Assembly: GCF_009805585.1 (NCBI RefSeq)
Contig: NZ_VHIN01000010.1
Span: 1-64,000, forward strand
Origin: Glutamicibacter sp. JC586
Lineage (GTDB): Bacteria > Actinomycetota > Actinomycetes > Actinomycetales > Micrococcaceae
DNA length: 64,000 nt
Reading direction: 5' to 3'
The translations under genes were made by a program, and so were the position numbers. Every line of letters starts with the position of its first letter. The first letter of the stretch is position 1. A model generated the notes under the pieces. It saw only the letters and a program-made list of their open reading frames with translations, was not told the origin of the DNA and searched no databases. This document shows, piece after piece, positions 36,548 through 45,301 of the stretch.

Positions 36548-37891
36548 CTAGGCAGCAAGCTTGCGGATCGCAGTTTCGAGCACGTCGAAGGCGTCGTTGA
36601 GCAGCTCGTCGCCGATGACCAGTGGAGGCAGCAGGCGAACGACGTTGCCGTAGGTACCACAGGTAAGGATCACAACACCCTGAGCCAAGCACTCAGCAGC
36701 GATAGCCTTGGTCAGATCGGCGTCTGGCTGCTTGCCACCTGCCTTGACGAACTCAAGAGCGATCATCGCACCACGGCCACGGACTTCACCGATAGCTGGG
36801 AAGGCAGACTGCAAAGCGGTGAAGCGAGCGAAGAACTTCTCTTCGATTTCGCGGGCGCGACCTGGCAGGTCCTGCTCTTCCATGAACTTGATGCTCTCCA
36901 GCGCAGCAGCAACAGCAACTGGGTTACCACCGTAGGTGCCGCCCAGGCCACCACCGTGAACCGAGTCAAGCAGTTCGGCGCGGCCCACGATGCCCGAGAG
37001 TGGCATACCACCGGCGATGCCCTTAGCTACGGTGACGATATCCGGTTCGATCTCTTCGATGTCCGAAGCGAACCATGCACCGGAGCGTGCAAAGCCGGCC
37101 TGAACCTCATCAGCGATGAAGACGATGCCGTTTTCCTTGGCCCATTCAGCAACACGTGGCAGGAAGCCGGTCGCTGGAACGATGAAGCCACCCTCGCCCT
37201 GGATTGGCTCGATGATGATCGCGGCGATTTGATCGCCACCGATCTGCTTCTCCATAGCCAAGATAGCGCGCTCTGCCGCTTCCTTGCCCGAGATGTTTGG
37301 GTTCTCTTCGCGGAATGGGTAGCTCATTGGCATGCGGTAGATCTCCGGTGCCAGTGGACCGAAGCCGCGCTTGTATGGGGCAGCCTTAGCCGTCAGACCC
37401 ATGGTCAGGTTGGTACGGCCGTGGTAGGCGTGATCGAAGGCTACAACTGCCTGGCGACCGGTAGCTACACGAGCAACCTTAATAGCGTTTTCTACTGCCT
37501 CGGAGCCCGAGTTGAAGAAGACTGCACGCTTCTCGAAGCCACCTGGGGTTATCGAGGCTAGCTTCTCAGCCAGTGCGATGTAGTTCTCGTAAGGAGCGAC
37601 CATGAAGCACGTGTGGGTGAAGCGCTGTGCCTGCTCGGCAACGGCCTTTGCCACTGCTGGGTTGGATGCACCAACGGTGGTCACCGCAATGCCCGAACCG
37701 AGGTCGATCAGCTGGTTGCCGTCAACATCAACGATGATGCCGCCGTCTGCGTCAGCTGCGTAAACAGGCAGGCTGGAAGCAACGCCGGCGGCAACTGCCT
37801 TGGCGCGGCGTGCGGCGAGTTCTTCCGACTTGGGGCCGGGGAATGGCCCATTGATCTTGCGCTTCTGTTCAATGCGGTAGGTAACGTCCAC
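36548..37891 (-). CDS. gabT: 4-aminobutyrate aminotransferase
   Basis: A 447-residue class-III PLP aminotransferase that converts GABA and 2-oxoglutarate to succinate semialdehyde and glutamate. Motifs are FNSGSEAVENAIKVAR, FDHAYHGRTNLTMGL, FIADEVQAGFARSG and the PLP lysine in TVAKGIAGGMPLSG. The GTG at 37891 has a GAGAGGAC ribosome site. gabD is absent here. It is in the same direction as metP/metS and near the PucR gene, a class that often controls GABA use. Confidence 0.93.
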   Translation of the reverse strand: MDVTYRIEQKRKINGPFPGPKSEELAARRAKAVAAGVASSLPVYAADADGGIIVDVDGNQLIDLGSGIAVTTVGASNPAVAKAVAEQAQRFTHTCFMVAPYENYIALAEKLASITPGGFEKRAVFFNSGSEAVENAIKVARVATGRQAVVAFDHAYHGRTNLTMGLTAKAAPYKRGFGPLAPEIYRMPMSYPFREENPNISGKEAAERAILAMEKQIGGDQIAAIIIEPIQGEGGFIVPATGFLPRVAEWAKENGIVFIADEVQAGFARSGAWFASDIEEIEPDIVTVAKGIAGGMPLSGIVGRAELLDSVHGGGLGGTYGGNPVAVAAALESIKFMEEQDLPGRAREIEEKFFARFTALQSAFPAIGEVRGRGAMIALEFVKAGGKQPDADLTKAIAAECLAQGVVILTCGTYGNVVRLLPPLVIGDELLNDAFDVLETAIRKLAA

Positions 37892-38023
37892 CTGCTTGTC
37901 CTCTCACTATGGTTTTATGAGCTTGCAGCTCACTGTGTTCTTACCAACAGACTATTCTTTGCGGCCTTATGCCACTAGCAAAATTGGCACAATTAGCTCT
38001 GCTTTTGGTAGTGCATTTGCACA

Positions 38024-38070
38024 GCAACGCCTCCCTGTTCCAAATCGGATTTGGAACAGGGAGGCGTTGC
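38024..38070 (-). terminator. Strong hairpin after metS
   Basis: A 23-bp perfect stem with a 1-nt spacer, starting GCAACGCCTCCC, 17 nt past the metS stop and upstream of gabT. No T-run, so it might also serve as an mRNA processing signal. Confidence 0.6.
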
Positions 38071-38086
38071 TATTTTGGTGCCGAAT

Positions 38087-38239
38087 TTACAGGCTTGGGT
38101 TGCCCGCAGTTTCAGCTGTTTCAATCACGTGGTCATCATCCTTTTCGGGGTGACGAGACAAGTTGATCAGTGAGACAGCCAGGCCGCCCCAGATGGTCAG
38201 CATGGAAATGATCATGAAGACAATTGCGATACCGCTCAT
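38087..38239 (-). CDS. metS: MetS small subunit of the NSS transporter
   Basis: A 50-residue single-helix protein (start MSGIAIVFMIISMLT, helix about 4-26, then LSRHPEKDDDHVIETA) directly after the NSS transporter stop, with 2 nt between them. It matches the layout of MetS in corynebacterial MetPS, a small subunit needed for methionine/alanine uptake. The ribosome site AAAGGAA lies in the end of metP. It is easily missed because of its length. Confidence 0.82.
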   Translation of the reverse strand: MSGIAIVFMIISMLTIWGGLAVSLINLSRHPEKDDDHVIETAETAGNPSL

Positions 38240-38241
38240 GA

Positions 38242-39849
38242 CTAGTATTCCTTTCCGGCTGGTTCGGGAAGTTCTTCAGCGTTGACATTGGCCTTGTGCT
38301 GATCAAACTCTGGATCATTGATTTTCGAGTTCTTGCCCCATGGGATCAAAGACATCAGTACTGCACCAACGATCAGTGCGCCAGCCATGCCCCAACCGAA
38401 GATCCCGTTGAACCAGGTTGGGTAGCCCGAGTATGGTTCGTTGATCTTGGACTGCACTTCATTGATGAGCATGTAGCCCAGCGCTGCCGGACCGATGCCA
38501 CCAACCAAGACTTTCCAACCGGTGCCCAGTTTGATGGAGCTGTGACGGTTCATGTGCTTGGCCAGTTTTGGCAGCATGCCAAGACCCGCACCAAAGACGA
38601 TCACCATGACCAGTGCACAAGCGAGGATGCCGAACTGGTTCACGAATGCGTCCATGGTGTCCAGCAGGTACAAACCGGTGGTGGTTGGGAAGAGAATCAA
38701 CGAAATCAGTGCGACAGGAAGAACAACAACCAAGGTGGCCGGGGTACGCTTCCAACCCAGCTTGTCTTGGAAGGCTGCGACGATCACTTCAAGAATGGAG
38801 ATCAGTGAAGTCAAACCGGCGAAAACCAGGGAGCCGAAGAACAGCACACCGATCAAACCGCCCAGTGGTGCTTGGGACACGATGGTTGGGAAAGCGATGA
38901 ACGCCAAACCAATACCACTGGTGGCCACATCATCAACGCTGGAGCCGGCATTGTGTGCCATGAAGCCCAAGGCAGCGAACACACCGATACCTGCGAGCAG
39001 CTCGAAGCCCGAGTTAGCGAAAGCAACAACATAGCCAGAACCGGTCAAGTCACTCTTGCGCTTCATGTATGAGGAGTAGGTGACCATGATGCCGAAGGCT
39101 ACCGATAGCGAGAAGAAAATGTGGCCAAAGGCCGCAGCCCATACAGCCGGGTTTTGCAGCGCTTCGAAGTTCGGGGTGAAGAAGGCATTCAGGCCGTCGA
39201 TAGCTCCTGGCAGGAAGACGGACTGAACAACCAGAATCACGAACATGACGATCAGCAGTGGCATGAAGACCGCGTTGGCGCGAGAAATACCCTTGTTCAC
39301 ACCGGCAATCATGATCACCATGGTGACCAGCCAAACGATCAGCATTGGCACGAAGATGCGGCCAACAAAGTCGAAGGAGACGCCCACGGTATCCGAGACC
39401 TGTAGGAAGTCCTGCATGAAGAAGCCTTCGGCTCCGTCAGCGTTCTTGTCCCAGGCCTTGGTGATCGAGAACCAGCAGTACATGGCAGCCCAGGCAATGA
39501 TCGCTGCATAGTAGATGGCAATCACGAAGCAGATCAATACCTGCCACCAACCGAGCATTTCGGTCTTACGATTTGCGCGTCGATACGCCAGCGGGGCCGA
39601 ACCGCGATAGCGGTGACCAATGGAGTAGTCGAGGAAGAGTAGTGGGATACCGGCGCAAAGAATTGCAACCAAGTAAGGGATCAGGAATGCGCCGCCGCCG
39701 TTTTCGTAGGCAACGTAGGGGAAACGCCAGATGTTTCCCAGACCAACGGCCGAACCAACCGCAGAAAGGATGAAGAGCTTTCGGGATGAGAAAGTCTCAC
39801 GCTTTTCAGATGCGAGTGGAGCGCCCTGTGTTGAAGATGGAGTGCTCAT
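38242..39849 (-). CDS. metP: NSS-family sodium symporter (MetP-like)
   Basis: A 535-residue sodium-coupled symporter with about 12 helices. The LeuT-type first-helix signature SAVGSAVGLGNIWRFPYVAY is present, followed by ENGGGAFLIPYLVAI. With the adjacent MetS-like subunit it resembles MetPS, which imports methionine and alanine. Its location beside gabT and a PucR gene leaves GABA as another possible substrate. The ATG at 39849 has a TAGCTT box 6 nt upstream, so it is probably leaderless. Confidence 0.9.
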   Translation of the reverse strand: MSTPSSTQGAPLASEKRETFSSRKLFILSAVGSAVGLGNIWRFPYVAYENGGGAFLIPYLVAILCAGIPLLFLDYSIGHRYRGSAPLAYRRANRKTEMLGWWQVLICFVIAIYYAAIIAWAAMYCWFSITKAWDKNADGAEGFFMQDFLQVSDTVGVSFDFVGRIFVPMLIVWLVTMVIMIAGVNKGISRANAVFMPLLIVMFVILVVQSVFLPGAIDGLNAFFTPNFEALQNPAVWAAAFGHIFFSLSVAFGIMVTYSSYMKRKSDLTGSGYVVAFANSGFELLAGIGVFAALGFMAHNAGSSVDDVATSGIGLAFIAFPTIVSQAPLGGLIGVLFFGSLVFAGLTSLISILEVIVAAFQDKLGWKRTPATLVVVLPVALISLILFPTTTGLYLLDTMDAFVNQFGILACALVMVIVFGAGLGMLPKLAKHMNRHSSIKLGTGWKVLVGGIGPAALGYMLINEVQSKINEPYSGYPTWFNGIFGWGMAGALIVGAVLMSLIPWGKNSKINDPEFDQHKANVNAEELPEPAGKEY

Positions 39850-39855
39850 GAATCC

Positions 39856-39861
39856 AAGCTA
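39856..39861 (-). promoter_or_regulatory. -10 box of metP
   Basis: TAGCTT, then GGATTC, then the ATG. Confidence 0.5.
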
Positions 39862-39951
39862 CTGCAAAAAGTTCACATTGTGGTCAATTTTTAGCCCCGT
39901 GTGTCCATTATTTGAGCAATTTGCTGAAATGGGAACTATCCGTGACCCAAC

Positions 39952-39957
39952 TAGAAT
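39952..39957 (+). promoter_or_regulatory. -10 box of the PucR gene
   Basis: TAGAAT, then AGCTGC, then ATG at 39964; mirror of the metP promoter about 95 bp away. Confidence 0.5.
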
Positions 39958-39963
39958 AGCTGC

Positions 39964-41367
39964 ATGGCAATTAGTTTACGCGGACTCTTAGAGCATGACG
40001 AGCTCAACCTTAAGCCGATGACCGAGCACGCTCATCGAGACACCATGGTTATCACTTGGGGCGCCATCACCGAGCAGCTCGACCCTTCTCGTTTCCTCAC
40101 CGGTCGAGAAATCGTACTAACCACCGGAGTGCGTCAAAAAACCAAGGCGGCCCAACGTGAATTCGTTCGGATCCTCGCGGCCAATGATGCTGTTGCACTG
40201 GGCTTTGGCACCGGATTGGAACATGCCGCCGTCCCAGAAGCTACCTTGGTTGCCGCCCGCGAAGTCGGCCTGCCGGTCTTTGAAGTCCCGTATCAGATTC
40301 CCTTTGCATCAATTACCCGATTGATCGCCGAGGCGCTCAATGCCGATCACCTCAAGCGAGTTGAGAGCCTACTAAAGGCTCACCAAAAATTGGCTCGCTC
40401 ACTCCTCTCCTCTGATTTAGACAGCATGCTTGAGGAACTGGCAAAGATGATCCGCACCGATGTGGCGTTGAGCCTGCACGGGGAAGTGATCAGTGGCGAC
40501 TACGACCCGCAGCGCACCTGGCATGAACGTCCGGTGGCGACTGGTGAACGTGACAAGTGCATCCTCCACCTAGCCGAGCCTTACGTCCATGACCCGGTGG
40601 TGGACTACGCACAATCCCTCATTGGTTTGGAAATGGCTAATAAGTCGCGCCTTCGAGCCTCCCAGCGCCAGGCCAACGGACAGGTTCTGGCCGACCTTGC
40701 AGCCGGCACCTTAGTTGGCGCCGATGCTGCAGGGCGTCTCGGTGCGTTGGGGCTGAACCCACAACGCGAACATGCGGTGATCCTGGTTCAGGCTTCAGCA
40801 CAGGCCGAACGACTTCAGACGCTCCCCCTACCAGCAGATTTATCGTCCCAAGTTTCTGCCATGATGGAGGGCAGGCTGGCGGTGATCGTTGCGCATAGCA
40901 AGGTGCAGCTTTCCATCAAGCACCTAGACGAGTACTTGGTGGCTGCCGGAATTCCTGCACGTGTGGGCTATGGCGGACGGTATTCGAATACCACCGGTAT
41001 TCGTTGGAGCTACTTTGAAGCGCTGGAATCTCTGCGCCACGGTGAACGCGTGAATGTGCCCACCAAACTTTCTTTGACCTCTTTGCTGCTTGCCGCCCGC
41101 GATGTTCCATTACAAGACTTGGCTGCAGAGGCCCTCGGACCACTACAAGACTTTGATTCCACCCATGAATCGGACTTGCTGCTGACTTTGCGTGAATACC
41201 TAAACAGAGATGGGTCCGTCGGCGCCGTGGCAGATGCCTTGGGGCTGCACCGCAATACGGTGCGCTATCGCATGCAACAGATCTCTGAGCTTTCAGGCTA
41301 CGACCCAAATGTGACAAGTGACCGAGTTCAGCTCTGGATCGCGTTAAGCGCACTAGAACTTGGCTAA
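39964..41367 (+). CDS. PucR-family transcriptional regulator
   Basis: A 467-residue regulator. The N-terminal PucR ligand domain (about 8-125) includes WGAITEQLDPSRFLTGREIVLTTG-type sequence (seen around 27-50), a GGDEF-like middle follows, and the C-terminal HTH is VADALGLHRNTVRYRMQQIS (about 422-441). Members control purine, GABA or amino-acid catabolism in response to small molecules. It is divergent from metP with 114 bp between, and gabT lies beyond, so these are its likely targets. Confidence 0.88.
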   Translation: MAISLRGLLEHDELNLKPMTEHAHRDTMVITWGAITEQLDPSRFLTGREIVLTTGVRQKTKAAQREFVRILAANDAVALGFGTGLEHAAVPEATLVAAREVGLPVFEVPYQIPFASITRLIAEALNADHLKRVESLLKAHQKLARSLLSSDLDSMLEELAKMIRTDVALSLHGEVISGDYDPQRTWHERPVATGERDKCILHLAEPYVHDPVVDYAQSLIGLEMANKSRLRASQRQANGQVLADLAAGTLVGADAAGRLGALGLNPQREHAVILVQASAQAERLQTLPLPADLSSQVSAMMEGRLAVIVAHSKVQLSIKHLDEYLVAAGIPARVGYGGRYSNTTGIRWSYFEALESLRHGERVNVPTKLSLTSLLLAARDVPLQDLAAEALGPLQDFDSTHESDLLLTLREYLNRDGSVGAVADALGLHRNTVRYRMQQISELSGYDPNVTSDRVQLWIALSALELG

Positions 41368-41373
41368 TCTCGA

Positions 41374-41379
41374 TAGGAT
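41374..41379 (+). promoter_or_regulatory. -10 box of the SUKH-like gene
   Basis: TAGGAT, then AAAGAC, then the ATG at 41386. Confidence 0.45.
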
Positions 41380-41385
41380 AAAGAC

Positions 41386-41820
41386 ATGGCTGACATGTTT
41401 CTAGAGAAGTTCTGCTCCCTGGTTCCCAAATACTTGGAGGACCAGTGGAATGAAGCAGACGGGTTGAACAGCGAAGAGCTGAGCGAAGGCCTCGCCCAGT
41501 CCAAGGTGTCGATTCCTTTTGTCCTCGAAGAGTTCTTCCGCGCCCTAGGCAACAATGAAGACTTCATGGAGGCCTATCACTACTTCTTCGACCCTGAAGA
41601 GTTGGAGATTGAAGACGGATACCTGCTGTTCTTGGAAGATGAAGAAGAGAAATTTGTCTGGGGTTTCAAAGCTTCCCAGCTAGATGTTCCAGATCCAATC
41701 GTCTACCGTCGCAACAACGCCAAAGGTACCTGGACTAGCGAAGAAGGAACCTTCAGCGAATTTACGCTAGACATGTTCACCTGGGTCTTTGACGAGCTGG
41801 CAGCCGAACTGGAGGACTAG
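41386..41820 (+). CDS. Acidic SUKH (SMI1/KNR4)-like protein
   Basis: A 144-residue, very acidic protein. The pattern IPFVLEEFFRALGN, then YHYFFDPEELEIEDGYLLFLEDEEE, KFVWGFKASQLDVPDPIVYRRNN and TWTSEEGTFSEFTLDMF fits the SMI1/KNR4 (SUKH) fold, many members of which are immunity proteins for bacterial toxins. No toxin gene adjoins. The stop overlaps the next GTG by one base, so it is translationally coupled to a HIT protein. The family call is from pattern recognition only. Confidence 0.7.
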   Translation: MADMFLEKFCSLVPKYLEDQWNEADGLNSEELSEGLAQSKVSIPFVLEEFFRALGNNEDFMEAYHYFFDPEELEIEDGYLLFLEDEEEKFVWGFKASQLDVPDPIVYRRNNAKGTWTSEEGTFSEFTLDMFTWVFDELAAELED

Positions 41821-42332
41821 TGCTCCACCATTCCCATCAACCAGACGGTTACCAATGCCCCTTTTGTGAGCTGGTATTGGACTTGCCGTTCAGCCGCGAT
41901 AACCTTTGCGCGCCTAGTGATCTGATTTATCAGACGGACTTGGTAGCGGTCATCATGGCCTGTGATGGGTTTGGGAACTACGGTGGGCACGCCATGGTCA
42001 TTCCCACCGGACATCTGGAAGCCCTCTACGACTTGGATGACGCCACCAGTGCGGCCATCATGAAGGAAACCAAGCGCGTGGCCCTAGCCATGAAGCTGGC
42101 TTGGAATCCTGAGGGCACGAGCACCCGTCAGCACAATGAACCTGCGGGTAATCAGCATGTCTGGCATTACCATCAGCACGTTTTTCCGCGATATCACGAT
42201 GACCAGTTGTACCAACAGCTCCGTCACCGAGTTTCCGTCCAAGAGCGCGCGGTGAAAGCTCGGGAACTACGCGAGGCTCTGTTCAGCCCGGAGCATCCCG
42301 AATCACTTGATACATCGATGATCGTTCGTTGA
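41820..42332 (+). CDS. HIT-family hydrolase/transferase
   Basis: A 170-residue histidine-triad protein. The triad HVWHYHQHVFPR (about 119-130) contains the HxHxHxx active-site motif; the early CPFCELV is a common zinc or structural motif. The length is typical of HIT proteins that hydrolyse dinucleoside polyphosphates or AMP conjugates. The start is a GTG overlapping the SUKH-like stop. Function beyond the family is unknown. Confidence 0.85.
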   Translation: MLHHSHQPDGYQCPFCELVLDLPFSRDNLCAPSDLIYQTDLVAVIMACDGFGNYGGHAMVIPTGHLEALYDLDDATSAAIMKETKRVALAMKLAWNPEGTSTRQHNEPAGNQHVWHYHQHVFPRYHDDQLYQQLRHRVSVQERAVKARELREALFSPEHPESLDTSMIVR

Positions 42333-42346
42333 TCTAAAGATCATCC

Positions 42347-42398
42347 AAAACAGAAATACCCTTGAAAACCTTACGGTTTTCAAGGGTATTTCTGTTTT
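42347..42398. terminator. Bidirectional terminator
   Basis: CAGAAATACCCTTGAAAACC and its exact complement, 20 bp, flanked by A- and T-runs. Confidence 0.8.
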
Positions 42399-42405
42399 GA
42401 ATTAT

Positions 42406-43503
42406 TTAGGCGTCGCGAGTCACTACTGCGTCAGCGAAGGAGATCAGGGCCTGCTTGACGGTACCTTCAGGCAGTGGCGCCAATGCTTCGATGGCGGAGT
42501 CGGCCCACTGACGAGCAACCTTCCACGCGTCATGCAATGCCGAGTGGGCGCCCACAGCCGCTACTGCTTCAGCTAGTGCTTCATCGGATGTTAGATCCGA
42601 ATCGACCAGAGCAACGGCGGCCTGCGCCTGCTCGTCTCCTGCGTCAGCAGCCTGGCGAAGAAGCAGAATTGGCAGCGTCGGAACACCTTCACGAAGATCG
42701 GTGCCCGGAGTCTTACCGGAATCAGCCTTGGCGGATGACAGATCAATAACGTCATCAGCAACTTGGAAGGCCACACCGACCTTCTCACCATATTCACGCA
42801 GCACGTCGATAAATTCTGGAGCGCCACCAAAACGAGCACCAAAAGCGCCCGAAGTGGAAAGCAAGGAGGCGGTCTTATCGCTAATGACCTGAATGTGATG
42901 CTCGATGGCGTCGTCGCCTTCGCGCGGGCCAATGGATTCGTGTAGCTGCCCCAGGCACAAACGCTCGAAAGTCCGCGACTGCCACATGACCGCTTCCGGG
43001 CCAAGATCCGCACCATAAACTGAAGCGCGAGCGAAGATCAGGTCGCCAGCCAAGATCGCAACGGAGTTACCCCAAACCTCGTGGGCAGTGGGTGCACCTC
43101 GGCGCAGTGGAGCTGAGTCCATTACGTCATCGTGATACAGAGTGGCTAGATGAGTGAGTTCTACGATGGCAGCAGACTTGATCACCTCGTCGGTCACACC
43201 GTGGCCTAATAGCGAAGTCAGCAACACCAGCAGTGGGCGCACGCGCTTTCCGCCCGCTTCAACCAGGTGTCGGCTGGAGGCATCAATCAAGGGATCAGAG
43301 TTAGCTAGCGCATCGCGCAAAAGCTTCTCGACCTTTGCCATACCGATGGAAATTGCCGGTCCAAAGTCCGGGTCCTCGGCTAGCATGGCAAAGCCCGAGG
43401 GAAGATTGATAGCCGCAGCTAATGCAGCGGTTTCAGGATTCAGCTCAATCGAGTCAGACACTTCATGCCCGGCTGCGGTCCAGTTGCTCTTGGAATCAGT
43501 CAC
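42406..43503 (-). CDS. Trans-polyprenyl diphosphate synthase (menaquinone side chain)
   Basis: A 365-residue isoprenyl chain-lengthening enzyme. The first aspartate-rich motif is YHDDVMD (about 119-125) after GGKRVRPLLVLL, and the second is QVADDVIDLSS (about 247-257). Clustering with menF, menD and menC points to the menaquinone side chain. The start is a GTG at 43503; a GTG 16 codons later is possible. menG and menA are not seen here. Confidence 0.9.
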   Translation of the reverse strand: MTDSKSNWTAAGHEVSDSIELNPETAALAAAINLPSGFAMLAEDPDFGPAISIGMAKVEKLLRDALANSDPLIDASSRHLVEAGGKRVRPLLVLLTSLLGHGVTDEVIKSAAIVELTHLATLYHDDVMDSAPLRRGAPTAHEVWGNSVAILAGDLIFARASVYGADLGPEAVMWQSRTFERLCLGQLHESIGPREGDDAIEHHIQVISDKTASLLSTSGAFGARFGGAPEFIDVLREYGEKVGVAFQVADDVIDLSSAKADSGKTPGTDLREGVPTLPILLLRQAADAGDEQAQAAVALVDSDLTSDEALAEAVAAVGAHSALHDAWKVARQWADSAIEALAPLPEGTVKQALISFADAVVTRDA

Positions 43504-43793
43504 TGTTCTACGGCTTACTTATCTTTCATCGGGGCGGCCATCGCGGAATGCGAAGACTTCTACATCTGTAAAAATACAGACAAACTTCTCTTCACTCTAG
43601 CCGATGCTGTCCACCGCTGGTTGTTGGCACGACGTACCGATAACAGGTCCGTTGACCAGCGCCCTAGCAGTTCGTGCTCGAGTTTACCGGCTCAACAGGG
43701 CACATGTAGCCAGACCCGCCATATCTCACACTCGTGACTGGGAACACCTGCGCCCCTAATCCCCCGGCATCCCGCGGTAGGCTTAGCCATATC

Positions 43794-45131
43794 ATGTCTG
43801 CAGATTCGTCCGTTCTTAGCGCCAGCGCCCACCAGCTGATAGCTCCAAGCCTCACCAGCGTCACGTTCGAATACCGTGACGCACCACAAACGTTGCTTAG
43901 CGACTCATTGCGTCACCGAAGCCTAGTGTGGACCCGTAACTCTCACGGCTTGGTTGGTTTTGGTACAGCTGCACGCTTGCACACCCATGGTGAAGAACGC
44001 TTTGCCCGGGCTCGCGCATGGTTTGCCAAGGTCGTAGAGAACGCGCAGATCATTGACCCCATCAGTCGTCCAGGCAGCGGTCTTCTCAGCTTTGGATCAT
44101 TCGCCTTCTCCTTTACGAGCGTCTTTGAATCACGCATGATCATTCCGCAATTGGTGATCGGCAAGGACGAACACGGGGCCTGGATCACCGTTACCGGGAC
44201 GCCCGATGAAGTTCAAGGCATCAGCTACGATCAGGCATTGGCCCGTGCTACCGCAGCCATGAGCGATGCTGCCATCCCCGCAACGACTCCGGGAGCCATC
44301 AAACTCACCAGCGGTCAACTCACCGCCGGGTCCTACGTTGAGGCCGTACGCAAAGCGCTGGGACATTTTGAAGAACGTGGCATTTCCAAACTTGTTTTGG
44401 CTCGCGACGTTCTGGCGCAAAGTTCTGCACCCATTGACCTCTCGGGCGTGGTTCATGCTCTGACCGAACGCTACGCGGACTGCTGGACCTACAGCGTTGA
44501 TGGCTTGGTTGGCGCCACCCCTGAAATGTTGGTTCGCGTCACCGATGGGCTGGCCGAAGCGCGAGTGCTTGCCGGCACTTTGGATCGCGCGGCCGCCGGT
44601 GCGAAGGATCCAGAATTTGCCCAGCACCGACTCTTTGAGGATCCCAAGCAGCGCAACGAGCACCAGCTTGCCATTGATTCGCTCACTGATTCCCTAAATC
44701 CCATTTCCCATGGCATGAGCGCACCCAAAGAACCATTTATTCTCCAGCTACCCAACGTCTGGCATTTGGCCAGCGACGTTCGGGCACAATTGCGTGCCGA
44801 TGCAACCGGCTCCTTACCTTCGGCTCTAGACGTGGCCGAAATTTTCCATCCCACTGCCGCAGTCTGCGGAACTCCAACCAAGAAGGCTGGAGTGCTATTG
44901 CGTGAGCTAGAAGGCCTGGACCGCGGACCGTATGCCGGGCCTGTGGGTTGGGTCGATAGCCGAGGCGACGGTGAATTTGGCATTGCACTTCGTGGCGGAA
45001 TCTTGGAAGACGAAAAGCTGATGCGCCTGTACGCCGGATGCGGGATTGTTCCCGGTTCAGTGCCGGAAGATGAATTGGCGGAGTCTTGGGCAAAGATGCG
45101 CCCCATGCGCCAAGCATTAGGTGCGGAGTAG
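43794..45131 (+). CDS. menF: Isochorismate synthase
   Basis: A 445-residue chorismate-utilising enzyme that makes isochorismate, the first step of menaquinone synthesis. The C-terminal domain shows KLVLARDVLAQS, PEMLVRVTDGLAEARVLAGT, the magnesium and base region, and HPTAAVCGTPTKKA. The ATG at 43794 is chosen over longer frames because they extend through the upstream promoter area; a TAGGCT box (43778-43783) leaves a leader of only about 4 nt. EntC-like siderophore use is possible but the men neighbours favour MenF. Confidence 0.92.
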   Translation: MSADSSVLSASAHQLIAPSLTSVTFEYRDAPQTLLSDSLRHRSLVWTRNSHGLVGFGTAARLHTHGEERFARARAWFAKVVENAQIIDPISRPGSGLLSFGSFAFSFTSVFESRMIIPQLVIGKDEHGAWITVTGTPDEVQGISYDQALARATAAMSDAAIPATTPGAIKLTSGQLTAGSYVEAVRKALGHFEERGISKLVLARDVLAQSSAPIDLSGVVHALTERYADCWTYSVDGLVGATPEMLVRVTDGLAEARVLAGTLDRAAAGAKDPEFAQHRLFEDPKQRNEHQLAIDSLTDSLNPISHGMSAPKEPFILQLPNVWHLASDVRAQLRADATGSLPSALDVAEIFHPTAAVCGTPTKKAGVLLRELEGLDRGPYAGPVGWVDSRGDGEFGIALRGGILEDEKLMRLYAGCGIVPGSVPEDELAESWAKMRPMRQALGAE

Positions 45132-45301
45132 GACGCAGCTCACGTTTGTACGCAAATGTTTCGGGCCATGTTTCATCAGCGTAAATTTTCCTTGCCCTCG
45201 ATGACACTTGTGTGAAGTGCGTCTCGTGGTGGTGTTAGCGCGGTTATGATTGTGGCATCGCAGTGATCCACTCGCAATAACCGAAAGTAGGTTTTGATCC
45301 T

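Noticed and set aside
36956-37561. 201-codon plus-strand frame over gabT
   Set aside because: Shadow of the aminotransferase; no recognisable motif.
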